Shown here one piece after another: positions 26,168 to 34,865 of a DNA stretch of 64,000 nucleotides; positions within the stretch are counted from its first letter, which is position 1, and each line of letters starts with the position of its first letter. The DNA is from Limimaricola sp964022235 (lineage in GTDB: Bacteria; Pseudomonadota; Alphaproteobacteria; Rhodobacterales; Rhodobacteraceae). The stretch is taken from NCBI RefSeq assembly GCF_964022235.1, contig NZ_CAXHZL010000003.1, positions 124,001-188,000 of the forward strand, read 5' to 3'. The translations under genes were made by a program, and so were the position numbers. Under the pieces are notes generated by a model. The model searched no databases and was not told the DNA's origin. It was given only the letters and a program-made list of their open reading frames with translations.

Positions 26168-26794
26168 ATGGCGTGGGATCGCAAGCAGATGGCGGCGCGC
26201 GCCGCGCGGGAGCTCGAGGACGGCACCTATGTGAACCTCGGCATCGGTATTCCGACGCTCGTGCCGAACTACATCCCCGAAGGCATCCATGTGACGCTCC
26301 AGTCCGAGAACGGCATGCTCGGCATGGGGCCGTTCCCGACCGAGGAGGAGATCGACCCCGATCTGATCAACGCGGGCAAGCAGACCATCACCGAGCTGCC
26401 GCACACCGCCTATTTCGACAGCGCCACGAGCTTTGGCATGATCCGCGGCGGCAAGATCGCGATGGCGATTCTGGGCGCGATGGAGGTGGCCGAGAACGGC
26501 GATCTGGCGAACTGGATGATCCCCGGCAAGCTGGTCAAGGGCATGGGCGGGGCCATGGATCTCGTCGCGGGCGTTGGTCGCGTCGTGGTGGTGATGGACC
26601 ACACCTCCAAGCATGGCGAAAGCAAGCTTTTGAAGGAATGCTCGCTGCCGCTCACCGGCAAGGCGGTGGTGAACCGGATCATCACGGGTCTGGGCGTGCT
26701 CGACGTGGTCGAGGGCGGGCTCAAGATCGTCGAATGCGCACCCGGTGTCACCGAGGACGAGATCCGTGCGGCCACGGAGGCGACCATTGTCTGA
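26168..26794 (+). CDS. scoB: Succinyl-CoA:3-ketoacid CoA-transferase subunit B
   Basis: 208 residues from ATG 26168, with AGGGAGG (26154-26160) 7 nt upstream. The catalytic glutamate that forms the CoA thioester is Glu47 in LQSENGMLGMGP. YVNLGIGIPTLVPNYIP and GGAMDLVAGVGRVVVVMDHTSK are typical of the beta chain. Its last 8 bp overlap the start of a small GNAT gene. Confidence 0.96.
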   Translation: MAWDRKQMAARAARELEDGTYVNLGIGIPTLVPNYIPEGIHVTLQSENGMLGMGPFPTEEEIDPDLINAGKQTITELPHTAYFDSATSFGMIRGGKIAMAILGAMEVAENGDLANWMIPGKLVKGMGGAMDLVAGVGRVVVVMDHTSKHGESKLLKECSLPLTGKAVVNRIITGLGVLDVVEGGLKIVECAPGVTEDEIRAATEATIV

Positions 26795-27068
26795 GGTAAC
26801 GCGCGAAGGCGGCCCCGATCGGGGCCGCTACCTGCTCGATCTCGGGGATGGCGCTCAGGCCGAGTTGACGTGGGTGGCGCGCGGCGAAACACGTGTGGCC
26901 ACACATACCGGCGTGCCGCGAGAGCACGAGGGGCAAGGCCATGCCGCGGCACTTGTCACGGCGATGGTCGCGGATGCGAAGGCGCAAGGTTTTCGCATCG
27001 TGCCCGCCTGCTCCTATGTTGCGATCTGGGCGCGGCGGCATCCCGACGCGGCGCAGCACTTCGCCTAG
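26787..27068 (+). CDS. Small GNAT-like acetyltransferase (YjdJ type)
   Basis: 93 residues from a TTG start at 26787, chosen because GGAGG (26776-26780) lies 6 nt upstream and the upstream frame is inside scoB. The core GVPREHEGQGHAAALVTAMVADAKAQGF followed by IVPACSYVAIWARRHP matches the minimal GNAT_2/YjdJ proteins, which have a reduced acetyl-CoA fold of about 90 residues. The substrate is unknown. It overlaps scoB by 8 bp, so it is probably the third gene of that operon. Its stop lies 1 bp from the stop of the convergent transglycosylase. Confidence 0.82.
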   Translation: MSEVTREGGPDRGRYLLDLGDGAQAELTWVARGETRVATHTGVPREHEGQGHAAALVTAMVADAKAQGFRIVPACSYVAIWARRHPDAAQHFA

Positions 27069-27069
27069 A

Positions 27070-27912
27070 TCACAGGCGGCCCACGGAAAACACGCAGCCG
27101 TCGCTCACCAGCACCGGCGGCGTCAGGCACAACCCCCGCGCCACGGTCCATGCGGCAAGCACCTTGGGCACGTAGGCGCGGGTTTCGGCATAAGGCGGCA
27201 CGCCAGCATTGTCGCGCACCGACCCCTCGCCCGCGTTGTATCCCGCGAGCACGAGGATCGGGTCGCGGTCGAAATGCCCCATCAGCCAGTCAAGGTAGGC
27301 GATGCCGCCTCGAATGTTCTCGGTGGGAATGCGGCGGTCGGTGACGCCGAATCGCGCCGCCGTGGCGGGCATCAGCTGCATCAGCCCCTGCGCGCCCGCC
27401 GAGCTTACCGCGTCGGTACGCCCCGCGCTTTCCACCGCGATCACCGACAGCGCCAGCGCAGGCGATACCTTGGTGCCGACGGTCATGCGCATGATGTCCG
27501 CGCCGTGCATCCGGGCGATCTCCTGCATATGCTGCAGCCGCGGCGCAGCGGCGGCCCCGGAGGGAGCCGAGCGTAGCGCCGACAGGGCCTGCTCGAGCCG
27601 CCCCGGCCCGCTGTCCGACAGGCGTGGCGACACTGCCGTCCAGAACCACTCCGCCGTGGGCTGTTTCGCGGGGGTGGCAGCAGCGGGGGCCGCCCCCCCC
27701 GTGCCGCCCTGCCCGGCTGCGGCAGGCGCGGCGGGTTTGAAGGGGGCCACCGGGGCGATCTGCACGGTGATCCGCCGGGCTCCCGCCTTCGGGACCGCGA
27801 TGCGGCGATAGGTGAAGTCGGTGCCGATCTTTTCGGCTGCCACAGGCCCTGCGGCCCCAAGCAGCAGTCCCGCTGCGATGGCGATCGGCCCGTACAGTTT
27901 CGCAGGCGTCAT
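27070..27912 (-). CDS. Periplasmic lytic transglycosylase (SLT domain)
   Basis: 280 residues from the ATG at 27912, followed by a signal peptide (YGPIAIAAGLLLGAAGPVAA). A low-complexity Ala/Pro/Gly linker precedes the SLT domain. The catalytic Glu is in SVIAVESAGRTDAV; GAQGLMQLMPATAARFGV, IRGGIAYLDWLM and LAGYNAGEGSV are the other family motifs. Such enzymes cleave glycan strands and are often paired with envelope-spanning machines. This one sits head-to-head with the tad pilus cluster, so it may open the wall for the secretin. That link is inference from position. Confidence 0.93.
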   Translation of the reverse strand: MTPAKLYGPIAIAAGLLLGAAGPVAAEKIGTDFTYRRIAVPKAGARRITVQIAPVAPFKPAAPAAAGQGGTGGAAPAAATPAKQPTAEWFWTAVSPRLSDSGPGRLEQALSALRSAPSGAAAAPRLQHMQEIARMHGADIMRMTVGTKVSPALALSVIAVESAGRTDAVSSAGAQGLMQLMPATAARFGVTDRRIPTENIRGGIAYLDWLMGHFDRDPILVLAGYNAGEGSVRDNAGVPPYAETRAYVPKVLAAWTVARGLCLTPPVLVSDGCVFSVGRL

Positions 27913-28202
27913 CGGCCGGCCCCATTCATTCCGCGATTCTCTTTTGCACCTTATCGGCCCGTTTCGCGCAACGATGCCCCCGCAGGTCACGGCGTTGGTG
28001 CCTGAGGAGAAACCGACACGCTCCATGGGCCGGGATTGGCTGAAAAGGGCGCGAAAATCGCGCGATCACAGACAAACTCCCGCCCCAATCCGATGCGCAT
28101 ATGGGGACATCCAACGCGGTGATCGCAACCGGAGCAGACCCCGGAATGAGACAGCCCGCACGGGTAGAGAACGTCCAACATTACCCCGAGGAGGGTTATA
28201 CC
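27913..28202. other. 290 bp divergent intergenic region upstream of the flp/tad cluster
   Basis: No gene is seen. It should carry promoters for the transglycosylase and for flp. Visible structure is a small inverted repeat GCGCGA-AAA-TCGCGC (28049-28063). I found no CtrA-type TTAA-N7-TTAA site and no convincing sigma70 pair. A ribosome binding site GAGGAGGG lies just before the flp ATG. Confidence 0.6.
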
Positions 28203-28388
28203 ATGCTCAACTTCATCAAGACTTTCACCCAAGACGAAGCCGGTGCAGTTACGGTCGACTGGGTCGTGCTCACCGCAGCCATCGTCGGTCTCGGCGTTGC
28301 GATCCTGGCGCAGGTCACCGGCGGCGCCAAGGAACTGGCCACCGGCATCAGCACCGATCTGACCGCCCAGATCAACAAGACCTACTAA
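28203..28388 (+). CDS. Flp family type IVb pilin 1
   Basis: 61 residues: a short basic leader MLNFIKTFTQDEAG, then AVTVDWVVLTAAIVGLGV, the hydrophobic pilin helix, and a polar tail ending QINKTY. Processing is expected after the Gly at residue 14. In canonical Flp pilins the mature protein has Glu5-Tyr6; here those positions read Asp-Trp. The strong GAGGAGGG site and stand-alone first position with a hairpin after it fit a highly expressed major pilin. Confidence 0.93.
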   Translation: MLNFIKTFTQDEAGAVTVDWVVLTAAIVGLGVAILAQVTGGAKELATGISTDLTAQINKTY

Positions 28389-28426
28389 GGTCCGCTTGGA
28401 TACGGGCATGGCTGTCACCATGTCCG

Positions 28427-28454
28427 AAGGGGTCGCGCCGAGGCGCGGCCCCTT
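28427..28454 (+). terminator. Attenuator-like hairpin between the two pilin genes
   Basis: AAGGGGTCGC (28427-28436) folds back on GCGGCCCCTT (28445-28454) with one G-T pair and further inner pairs, followed by only a short T-run. It lies 39 bp after flp1. A partial terminator here would give much more pilin transcript than downstream assembly transcript, a common arrangement. Confidence 0.6.
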
Positions 28455-28575
28455 TGCGCATGCGGCAGCAGGCGGCCTCGGTTCCGGCCCTGAAACCCCA
28501 TCGCGGCGCCACATTCCCCGGCCACGATCAAGATCACCTATCCGGGCGCATCGCATCAATATCAGGAATCACGCC

Positions 28576-28773
28576 ATGAAGAGACACATCAAAGCCCTCT
28601 GGCACCAAGACGAAGGTGCCATCACGGTCGACTGGGTCGTGCTGACCGCGGCGATCGTCGGTCTCACCGTTTCGGTCATGGCACTATTCGTGTCGGCGTC
28701 CGGCACACCGGAAGAAGCCTATGGCACCAACATGGACGCGGCGCAGACCTTCGTCGGTTCCCTGCGGAACTGA
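28576..28773 (+). CDS. Flp family type IVb pilin 2
   Basis: 65 residues. The leader MKRHIKALWHQDEG is followed by AITVDWVVLTAAIVGLTVSVMALF, nearly identical to pilin 1 over the helix, then a different polar tail (SASGTPEEAYGTNMDAAQTFVGSLRN). It has the same Asp-Trp in place of Glu-Tyr. It probably arose by duplication and may be a minor or alternative pilin. AGGA lies upstream. cpaB follows 30 bp later. Confidence 0.92.
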   Translation: MKRHIKALWHQDEGAITVDWVVLTAAIVGLTVSVMALFVSASGTPEEAYGTNMDAAQTFVGSLRN

Positions 28774-28803
28774 CGAGCGGCCGGTCCGGGAAGGAGACAT
28801 GAG

Positions 28804-29667
28804 ATGAGAGCGTTATTCGGACTGGTTCTGGTCATGGGCCTCGGGCTCGCGGGCTTTGCGGTCTACATGGTCAAGGGATATTTTGACCAACAGGAGGCCG
28901 TGCTCGCGGCCGAGAGGGCGGCGGCATCCGAACGCCTGCCGACCGTGGAAGTGGTCGGCGTGAGGAACCCGATGCCTTATGGCACCGTCATCACCCGTGA
29001 GGATCTCAAGCCGATCCAGTATGCCGAGGCGTTCCTGCCGGAAGGCACTTTCGCCGATCTCGAGGCACTGTTCCCCGAAGGCGAGGACGTGCCACGCATC
29101 GTGTTGCGGCCGATGGAGCCCAACGAGCCGGTGCTTGCCGCCAAGATCACCGCGCCGGGCGGCGACGCCGGTATCAGCACGCGCCTGGACAGCGGCATGC
29201 GCGCCTTCGCGATCAGCGTAAACGCGTCGAGTGGCGTGTCGGGCTTCTTGCGGCCCGGCGACCGGGTCGATGTCTACTGGACCGGCTCCGTCTCGAAAAG
29301 CGGCGACGCCCGCGATGTCACCAAGCTGATCGAAACCGGTCTCGAACTGGTCGGCGTCGACCAGACGGCCGATCAGAGCCGCTCCGAGGCAATCATCGCG
29401 CGCACCGTGACGGTGCAGGCCACGCCCGAGCAGGTCGCCAAGCTCGCTCAGGCCCAATCCACCGGCACGCTTGCGCTATCTCTCGTGGGTCTGTTCGACG
29501 AGGAAGTCGCGGGCGCCGTGGAGGTGGATCAGCGCAGCCTCCTAGGCATCGCGCCCGAAGAAGCCCCACAGATCGCGGCCGCGCCGCCGCCGCCGCCCGA
29601 GGTCTGCTCGGTCCGCACCCGGCGCGGAGCCGAGGTGGTCGAGATCGCGATTCCCTGCACCAATTGA
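28804..29667 (+). CDS. cpaB: Flp pilus assembly protein CpaB (RcpC)
   Basis: 287 residues. An N-terminal helix (ALFGLVLVMGLGLAGFAVYMV) is followed by an SAF domain (VVGVRNPMPYGTVITREDLKPI) and the RcpC/CpaB domain (GMRAFAISVNASSGVSGFLRPGDRVDVYWT). It is a periplasmic component thought to work with the secretin. A Pro stretch and a Cys pair (C-SVRTRRGAEVVEIAIP-C) mark the C-terminus. AAGGAG precedes the start. Confidence 0.94.
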   Translation: MRALFGLVLVMGLGLAGFAVYMVKGYFDQQEAVLAAERAAASERLPTVEVVGVRNPMPYGTVITREDLKPIQYAEAFLPEGTFADLEALFPEGEDVPRIVLRPMEPNEPVLAAKITAPGGDAGISTRLDSGMRAFAISVNASSGVSGFLRPGDRVDVYWTGSVSKSGDARDVTKLIETGLELVGVDQTADQSRSEAIIARTVTVQATPEQVAKLAQAQSTGTLALSLVGLFDEEVAGAVEVDQRSLLGIAPEEAPQIAAAPPPPPEVCSVRTRRGAEVVEIAIPCTN

Positions 29668-29818
29668 CCGTGCAGCCGAGGCGCGCAGCCTGTGGCCGCG
29701 CGCCCACAAACCCGTTCCAAGCCCCGCCGCGCGTTGCATTAGGTCGCGCCCTCGGGCAGGCTTCGCCTCGACGGGGCAAGACAAGACCCCGATGCACGAC
29801 CTGCAGCGAGGCGGCCCG

Positions 29819-31240
29819 ATGAGCATCCGACATACCCTCCGGGCCGGCCTGACCGGCCTCGCCCTTGCGATGGCGCTGCCCGCAGCCGGCCATGCCGAGG
29901 CGCTCAGGGTTTTGGGTGGCTCCCCGACGCGAGCTCTTCAGGTACCGATGAACCGCGCCGTGGTCGTTGAGAGCGACGTAGCCTTTACCGAGCTTTCGAT
30001 CGCCAACCCCGGCATCGCCGACATCTCATCGCTCACCGACCGAACCATCTATGTGCTGGGCAAGGCACCGGGGCGCACCACGCTCACCGTGCTGGGTGAA
30101 AACGGACGGCTGATCACCAACGTCGAGGTGCACGTCACCCCCGACATCGCGGAGTTCAAGGAACGTCTCGAGCAGATCCTGCCGGGCGAGCCGATCGAGG
30201 TGCGTACCGCCAACGACGGCATCGTGCTTTCCGGCGTGGTCAGCTCCATCGGCAAGCTCGACCGTGCGCTGGAGCTGGCCCAGCGCTATGCGCCCGAGCG
30301 GGTGTCGAACCTGATGAGCGTCGGCGGCACCCAGCAGGTGATGCTCAAGGTGCGCTTCTCGGAGATGCAGCGTTCGGTCAGCAAGTCGCTCTCGGCCTCT
30401 CTGGGCGCGCGCGGCACTGTTCTGGGCGAGAACCTCGGGCTGGCGATCGGCGGCAACACCCTTGCCAACTCAGGCGCGCTGGGCACCGCCTTGGGCGGCA
30501 GCCTGCCCAGCGTCAGCACCGGCAACGCGGCGACGCTGTTCGGCTTCAACGCCGGCGGCGTCGAGGTGGGGCTGCTGCTCGAGGCATTGGAAAATCGCGG
30601 TGTGGTGCGCACCTTGGCCGAGCCCAACCTCACCGCCCTGTCCGGCCAGGAGGCGAGCTTTCTCGCGGGGGGCGAATACCCGGTCCCGGTCAGCCAGGAT
30701 GGCGGCTCGATCGCGATCGAGTACAAGCCCTTCGGCGTCGAGCTCAACTTCATTCCGCGCGTGGTCGAAGGCGACCTGATCAACCTCGAACTCAATGCTT
30801 CGGTGAGCTCGATCGATCCGACCAACGGCTTTACCGCCAACGGCTTTACCGTCGACGCCTTCCGGCGACGCGAAACCTCGACCACGGTCGAGATGCGCGA
30901 CGGCGAAAGCTTTGCCATCGCGGGGCTGCTGTCAGACGATTTCAGAGATCTCAAGGGCCAGGTGCCATGGCTGGGCGATATCCCGGTTCTGGGCGCGCTG
31001 TTCCGCTCGGCCGAGTACAGCCGCCAGCAGACCGAGCTTGTGATCATCATCACCCCGCATCTGGTCACGCCCACACGGGGTGAGACGCTGGCCATGCCGA
31101 CCGACCGGGTCCGCCCGCCGACCGAGCGTGACCTGTTCCTGTTTGGACGAATCGCGGCCGATCGCGCGCCGCAGTCCGGCGGCGCGGGCGAGATCGCGCG
31201 GCAGGACTTCTCGGGCTCCTACGGCTACGTGCTCGACTGA
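29819..31240 (+). CDS. cpaC: Tad pilus secretin CpaC (RcpA)
   Basis: 473 residues from ATG 29819; an upstream in-frame ATG at 29792 would put nine residues before the signal peptide. The signal (AGLTGLALAMALPAAGHAE) precedes an N-terminal pilus-formation domain (VVVESDVAFTELSIANPGIAD), a BON-like region and the type II/III secretin core (LLLEALENRGVVRTLAEPNLTALSGQEASFLAGGEYP, then GESFAIAGLLSDDFRD, VPWLGDIPVLGALFRS). It forms the outer-membrane channel. The stop overlaps a following ATG (TGATG), but the next gene more likely starts 15 bp later. Confidence 0.96.
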   Translation: MSIRHTLRAGLTGLALAMALPAAGHAEALRVLGGSPTRALQVPMNRAVVVESDVAFTELSIANPGIADISSLTDRTIYVLGKAPGRTTLTVLGENGRLITNVEVHVTPDIAEFKERLEQILPGEPIEVRTANDGIVLSGVVSSIGKLDRALELAQRYAPERVSNLMSVGGTQQVMLKVRFSEMQRSVSKSLSASLGARGTVLGENLGLAIGGNTLANSGALGTALGGSLPSVSTGNAATLFGFNAGGVEVGLLLEALENRGVVRTLAEPNLTALSGQEASFLAGGEYPVPVSQDGGSIAIEYKPFGVELNFIPRVVEGDLINLELNASVSSIDPTNGFTANGFTVDAFRRRETSTTVEMRDGESFAIAGLLSDDFRDLKGQVPWLGDIPVLGALFRSAEYSRQQTELVIIITPHLVTPTRGETLAMPTDRVRPPTERDLFLFGRIAADRAPQSGGAGEIARQDFSGSYGYVLD

Positions 31241-31254
31241 TGGAAGGTACCGCG

Positions 31255-31902
31255 ATGCGCCATGTCCTGACCGCGCTGGGTTGCGCCCTGTCGCTTGCCG
31301 CCTGCTCCGCCCCTCCGGGCTTCGATCAGGAGGCGGGAGGCTCCACCGCCGGGTTCGGCAGCTCCACGCTGACCAATACCGCAGCCCAGGGACGGGCCTC
31401 CGAGGGGCTCCGGGTCGATCTGGCCCGGCAGTTTGCCGCAGACGTCGACACGGTGATCAACTTCGCCTTCAACTCCGACCAGCTCGACACCGCCGCGCGC
31501 GCCACGCTGCAGCAGCAGGCGGGCTGGATTCGCCGCTTCCCCGAACTACGGTTCCGGGTCTATGGTCATACCGATCTCGTGGGCAGCGATGCCTACAACC
31601 AGGCGCTCGGCCTGCGCCGCGCCCGTGCCGCCGTTGCCTATCTCGTGTCGCAGGGCCTTGACGCGCGGCGTCTCGAGGCAGTGGCCTCCTTTGGGGAACA
31701 ACGACCCCTCGTTGCCACCACCCAGCCCGAGCGCGCCAACCGACGCACCGTTACCGAAGTCTCGGGTTTCGTGCAGGGCCATCCCAACCTGCTCAACGGC
31801 AAATACGCCGCCGTGGTGTTCGAGGGTTATGTCGAAAGCGCCGCCTCCCCCAGTTCGCTCGGCGACGCAGGCAGCCTTTCGGAGGCGGTCACGGCGCCCT
31901 GA
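31255..31902 (+). CDS. OmpA-family lipoprotein in the position of CpaD
   Basis: 215 residues. The ATG at 31255 is preferred, with GGAAGG 7 nt upstream. It gives a lipoprotein signal ending LAAC (Cys17). The C-terminal OmpA domain has INFAFNSDQLDTAARATLQQQAGWI and VYGHTDLVGSDAYNQALGLRRARAAVAYLVSQG, which should bind peptidoglycan. In the Caulobacter cpa cluster this place is taken by CpaD, a lipoprotein without this domain. Here the protein may link the secretin to the cell wall; that is inference. Confidence 0.9.
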   Translation: MRHVLTALGCALSLAACSAPPGFDQEAGGSTAGFGSSTLTNTAAQGRASEGLRVDLARQFAADVDTVINFAFNSDQLDTAARATLQQQAGWIRRFPELRFRVYGHTDLVGSDAYNQALGLRRARAAVAYLVSQGLDARRLEAVASFGEQRPLVATTQPERANRRTVTEVSGFVQGHPNLLNGKYAAVVFEGYVESAASPSSLGDAGSLSEAVTAP

Positions 31903-32090
31903 CCGGCCGGCGACAAACCTCGGATTGTCCGGGGATCGTTGCCCCGCTTCCAACAATTTCAGCTTTTCAGCCCCAATGCAGCCATCATTTCCCGGCATGA
32001 CTGGTCTTGTGGAGGACACAGGCCGGGTTCGGCAAGGCTCCGAACCATCGCGCAAAGGCGGAGCCACCGCCTGACAAAGGAAACGAAGGA

Positions 32091-33338
32091 ATGAGCAGCA
32101 CGGCGCCCTTGCAACCCGACCCGCAGCCGATCATGGCCTGCACCATCAGCCGTGATGTGCAGCTGTTCGATCTGCTGATCGAGGACATGGAAGCCGCGAT
32201 GGGCGAGAACTGGGGTGATCTCGGGTTCGACGACGCCCTCGCCTTTCTGGAGCAACCCGAGGCCGAAGAGCTTGAATTCGTCGCCGTGGCGCTGAGCAAG
32301 GAAGACGAAGGTCAGCTCGCGCTCATTGCCGACATCATTTCCCACGCCAAGCGCCGTGACATCAAGGTGGTGCTCATCGCCGACGAGGTCAGCCCCGCGG
32401 TGCTGCACCAGCTCTTGCGCGAGGGTGGCGACGAATTCGTGCCCTACCCGCTGCCCGAAGGCGAGCTGGCTCAGGCAATCGACCGGTTGCGCAAGGGCGT
32501 GGGCCCGATTCTGCCCGAGGCCCCCAAACCCGAGCCACGCGCCACCGGCGACCGCAGCGGCGTGGTGATTCCGGTGCAGGGACTTGCCGGCGGAAGCGGT
32601 GCCACGACGCTTGCGGTGAACCTCGCGTGGGAGTTGGCCAATGTCGATCGCAAGTCGCCGCCACGGGTCTGCCTGATCGACCTCGACCTGCAGTTCGGCA
32701 CGGTCGCGACATATCTCGACATGCCGCGCCGCGAGGCGGTGCTGGAGCTTTTGAGCGATCTGCCCTCGGCCGACAGCGAAGCCGTGCTCTCGGCGATGCT
32801 GGTCCATCAGGAGCGGCTGCATGTGCTGACTTCGCCGTCTGAACTGGTGCCGCTCGATCTGGTCGGCCCCGACGACGTGGCGCACCTGATCGAAATGGCG
32901 CGGGTCAACTTCGATTATGTCGTGATCGACATGCCGCCGACCCTCGTCGATTGGTCCGAGACCGTGCTTCAGGCCGCGCATGTCTATTTCGCGACGCTCG
33001 AACTCGACATGCGCTCGGCACAGAACACGATGCGGCTCAAGCGGGCGTTGCAGTCCGAAGACCTGCCTTTCGAAAAGTTGCGCTTCGTGCTCAACCGAGC
33101 GCCGGGCTTCACCGATCTTTCGGGCAAGAGCCGGGCCCGCAGGCTGGCCGATTCTCTTGGCATCTCGATCGAGATCCAACTTCCCGACGGCGGCCGGGCA
33201 GTGACACAGAGCGCCGACCACGGCACGCCGCTTGCCGAAGGGGCCGCGAAGAATTCGCTGCGCCGCGAGATCGCGAAGCTCGCGCGCTCGGTCCACAAGG
33301 TCAACGTCGCCGAGGCCAGCGCCGATACGGCGGGCTGA
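32091..33338 (+). CDS. cpaE: Tad pilus localisation ATPase CpaE (TadZ)
   Basis: 415 residues from ATG 32091, preceded by AAAGGA. An N-terminal receiver-like domain (about 15-140) without a clear phospho-acceptor is followed by a ParA/MinD-type ATPase domain. The Walker A is atypical: GLAGGSGATTLAVNLAWEL has Ala-Thr-Thr where most have Lys-Thr/Ser, as described for CpaE/TadZ. VCLIDLDLQFGTVATYLD and FDYVVIDMPPTLVDWSE are the other ATPase motifs. The protein is thought to place the pilus machine at a cell pole. Confidence 0.94.
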   Translation: MSSTAPLQPDPQPIMACTISRDVQLFDLLIEDMEAAMGENWGDLGFDDALAFLEQPEAEELEFVAVALSKEDEGQLALIADIISHAKRRDIKVVLIADEVSPAVLHQLLREGGDEFVPYPLPEGELAQAIDRLRKGVGPILPEAPKPEPRATGDRSGVVIPVQGLAGGSGATTLAVNLAWELANVDRKSPPRVCLIDLDLQFGTVATYLDMPRREAVLELLSDLPSADSEAVLSAMLVHQERLHVLTSPSELVPLDLVGPDDVAHLIEMARVNFDYVVIDMPPTLVDWSETVLQAAHVYFATLELDMRSAQNTMRLKRALQSEDLPFEKLRFVLNRAPGFTDLSGKSRARRLADSLGISIEIQLPDGGRAVTQSADHGTPLAEGAAKNSLRREIAKLARSVHKVNVAEASADTAG

Positions 33339-33358
33339 GCGCAGCACAGGAGGACGCC

Positions 33359-34861
33359 ATGTTCTCGAAATTCAGAAAGACCGAACCCGAGGGCCACGCC
33401 GCCCAGCCGAGGGCCGCCGGCGTCGCCAGCGCCGTCCCGCGCGCGCAGCCCGCCGCCGCGCCGCAGCCCGCAGCTCAGCCCGGGCCTGCAACGGCCGCAT
33501 CGGCCGCCGCCACCCGCCGTGCCGGACCCACCACTGAGCCCCAGCGCCGCACCGCCGAAGCTGCCCCCGCCGACAAGGAACGCCGCCGCAAGGAGCGGTT
33601 CGCCGAGATCAAGCTCGAGGTGCACAAGGCGCTGCTCGACACGCTGAACCTCGCCGCGCTCGAAAAGGCCAGCGAGCAGGATCTGCGCGCCGAGATCAAC
33701 GACATCGCAACCGAGACGCTCGAAACCATGGGCGTGTCGCTCAACCGCGAAGAACGCCAGAGCCTTTCCCAAGATCTGTTCTTCGAGGTCACCGGCCTCG
33801 GTCCGCTCGAGACGCTCCTGAAGGACGACACGGTCAACGACATCCTCGTCAACGGCCCGCACCAGATTTTTGTGGAGCGCGACGGCAAGCTGCAGCTCAC
33901 CGACATCACCTTCAAGGATGAGCGGCACCTGCTCAGGATCATCGACAAGATCGTCTCAGCCGTGGGCCGACGCGTTGACGAATCCAACCCCTATGTCGAC
34001 GCCCGCCTCGCGGATGGCTCGCGCTTCAACGCCATGGTCGGCCCGATCGCAGTTGACGGCTCGCTCGTGTCAATCCGCAAGTTCAAGAAGGACAAGCTCG
34101 GCATCGAGGATCTCGTGCGCTTTGGCGCGATGACCGAGGAAATGGCGACCTATCTGCAGGCAGCGGTGGCGACACGGCTCAACATCATCGTCTCGGGCGG
34201 CACCGGCTCGGGCAAGACCACCACGCTCAACGCGCTATCGAGCTTCATCGACGACAACGAGCGCATCCTGACGATCGAGGACACGGCCGAGCTTCAGCTG
34301 CAGCAAACCCATGTAGGCCGGATGGAAAGCCGCCCCGCCAACGTCGAGGGCCGCGGCGCGGTGAGCCAGCGCGATTGCCTCAAGAACGCGCTCAGGATGC
34401 GTCCCGACCGGATCATCGTCGGCGAGACGCGCGGCGAGGAGGTAATCGACATGCTGCAGGCGATGAACACCGGCCACGACGGCTCAATGACCACGATCCA
34501 CGCCAACTCGGCGCGCGACGGCGTCAGCCGTCTCGAGAACATGATCGCCATGGCGGGCATCGAGATGCCGATCAAGGCCGTCCGCAGCCAGATCGCAAGC
34601 GCCGTGAACCTGATCGTGCAGGCCTCTCGACTGCAGGACGGCTCGCGCCGGATGACCTCGATCACCGAGATCACCGGCATGGAGGGCGACGTGATCTCGA
34701 TGCAGGAGGTGTTCCGCTACCGCCGCGTCGGGCTGACCCCCGACAACAAGATCATCGGCCATTTTACCGCGACCGGCGTGCGCAGCCATTTCTCCGAGCG
34801 TTTCCGGCTCTGGGGTTATGACCTGCCGGCGTCGGTGTTCGAGCCCATGGCGGCGGAGTGA
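33359..34861 (+). CDS. cpaF: Tad secretion ATPase CpaF (TadA)
   Basis: 500 residues. ATG 33359 is preceded by AGGAGG. The first 75 residues are an Ala/Pro/Arg-rich linker. The secretion-ATPase core follows: N2 region FFEVTGLGPLETLLKDDTVNDI, Walker A SGGTGSGKTTTL (279-290), the Asp box ILTIEDTAELQL, Walker B RIIVGETRGEEVIDM and the His box SMTTIHANSARD. It powers pilin assembly from the cytoplasmic face. cpaF, tadB and tadC are spaced 4 and 3 bp apart, so they are co-translated. Confidence 0.97.
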   Translation: MFSKFRKTEPEGHAAQPRAAGVASAVPRAQPAAAPQPAAQPGPATAASAAATRRAGPTTEPQRRTAEAAPADKERRRKERFAEIKLEVHKALLDTLNLAALEKASEQDLRAEINDIATETLETMGVSLNREERQSLSQDLFFEVTGLGPLETLLKDDTVNDILVNGPHQIFVERDGKLQLTDITFKDERHLLRIIDKIVSAVGRRVDESNPYVDARLADGSRFNAMVGPIAVDGSLVSIRKFKKDKLGIEDLVRFGAMTEEMATYLQAAVATRLNIIVSGGTGSGKTTTLNALSSFIDDNERILTIEDTAELQLQQTHVGRMESRPANVEGRGAVSQRDCLKNALRMRPDRIIVGETRGEEVIDMLQAMNTGHDGSMTTIHANSARDGVSRLENMIAMAGIEMPIKAVRSQIASAVNLIVQASRLQDGSRRMTSITEITGMEGDVISMQEVFRYRRVGLTPDNKIIGHFTATGVRSHFSERFRLWGYDLPASVFEPMAAE

Positions 34862-34865
34862 GATC

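Noticed and set aside
27913..28202. CtrA-type or sigma54-type promoter before flp
   Set aside because: No TTAA-N7-TTAA and no GG-N10-GC pair with proper flanks was found by eye.
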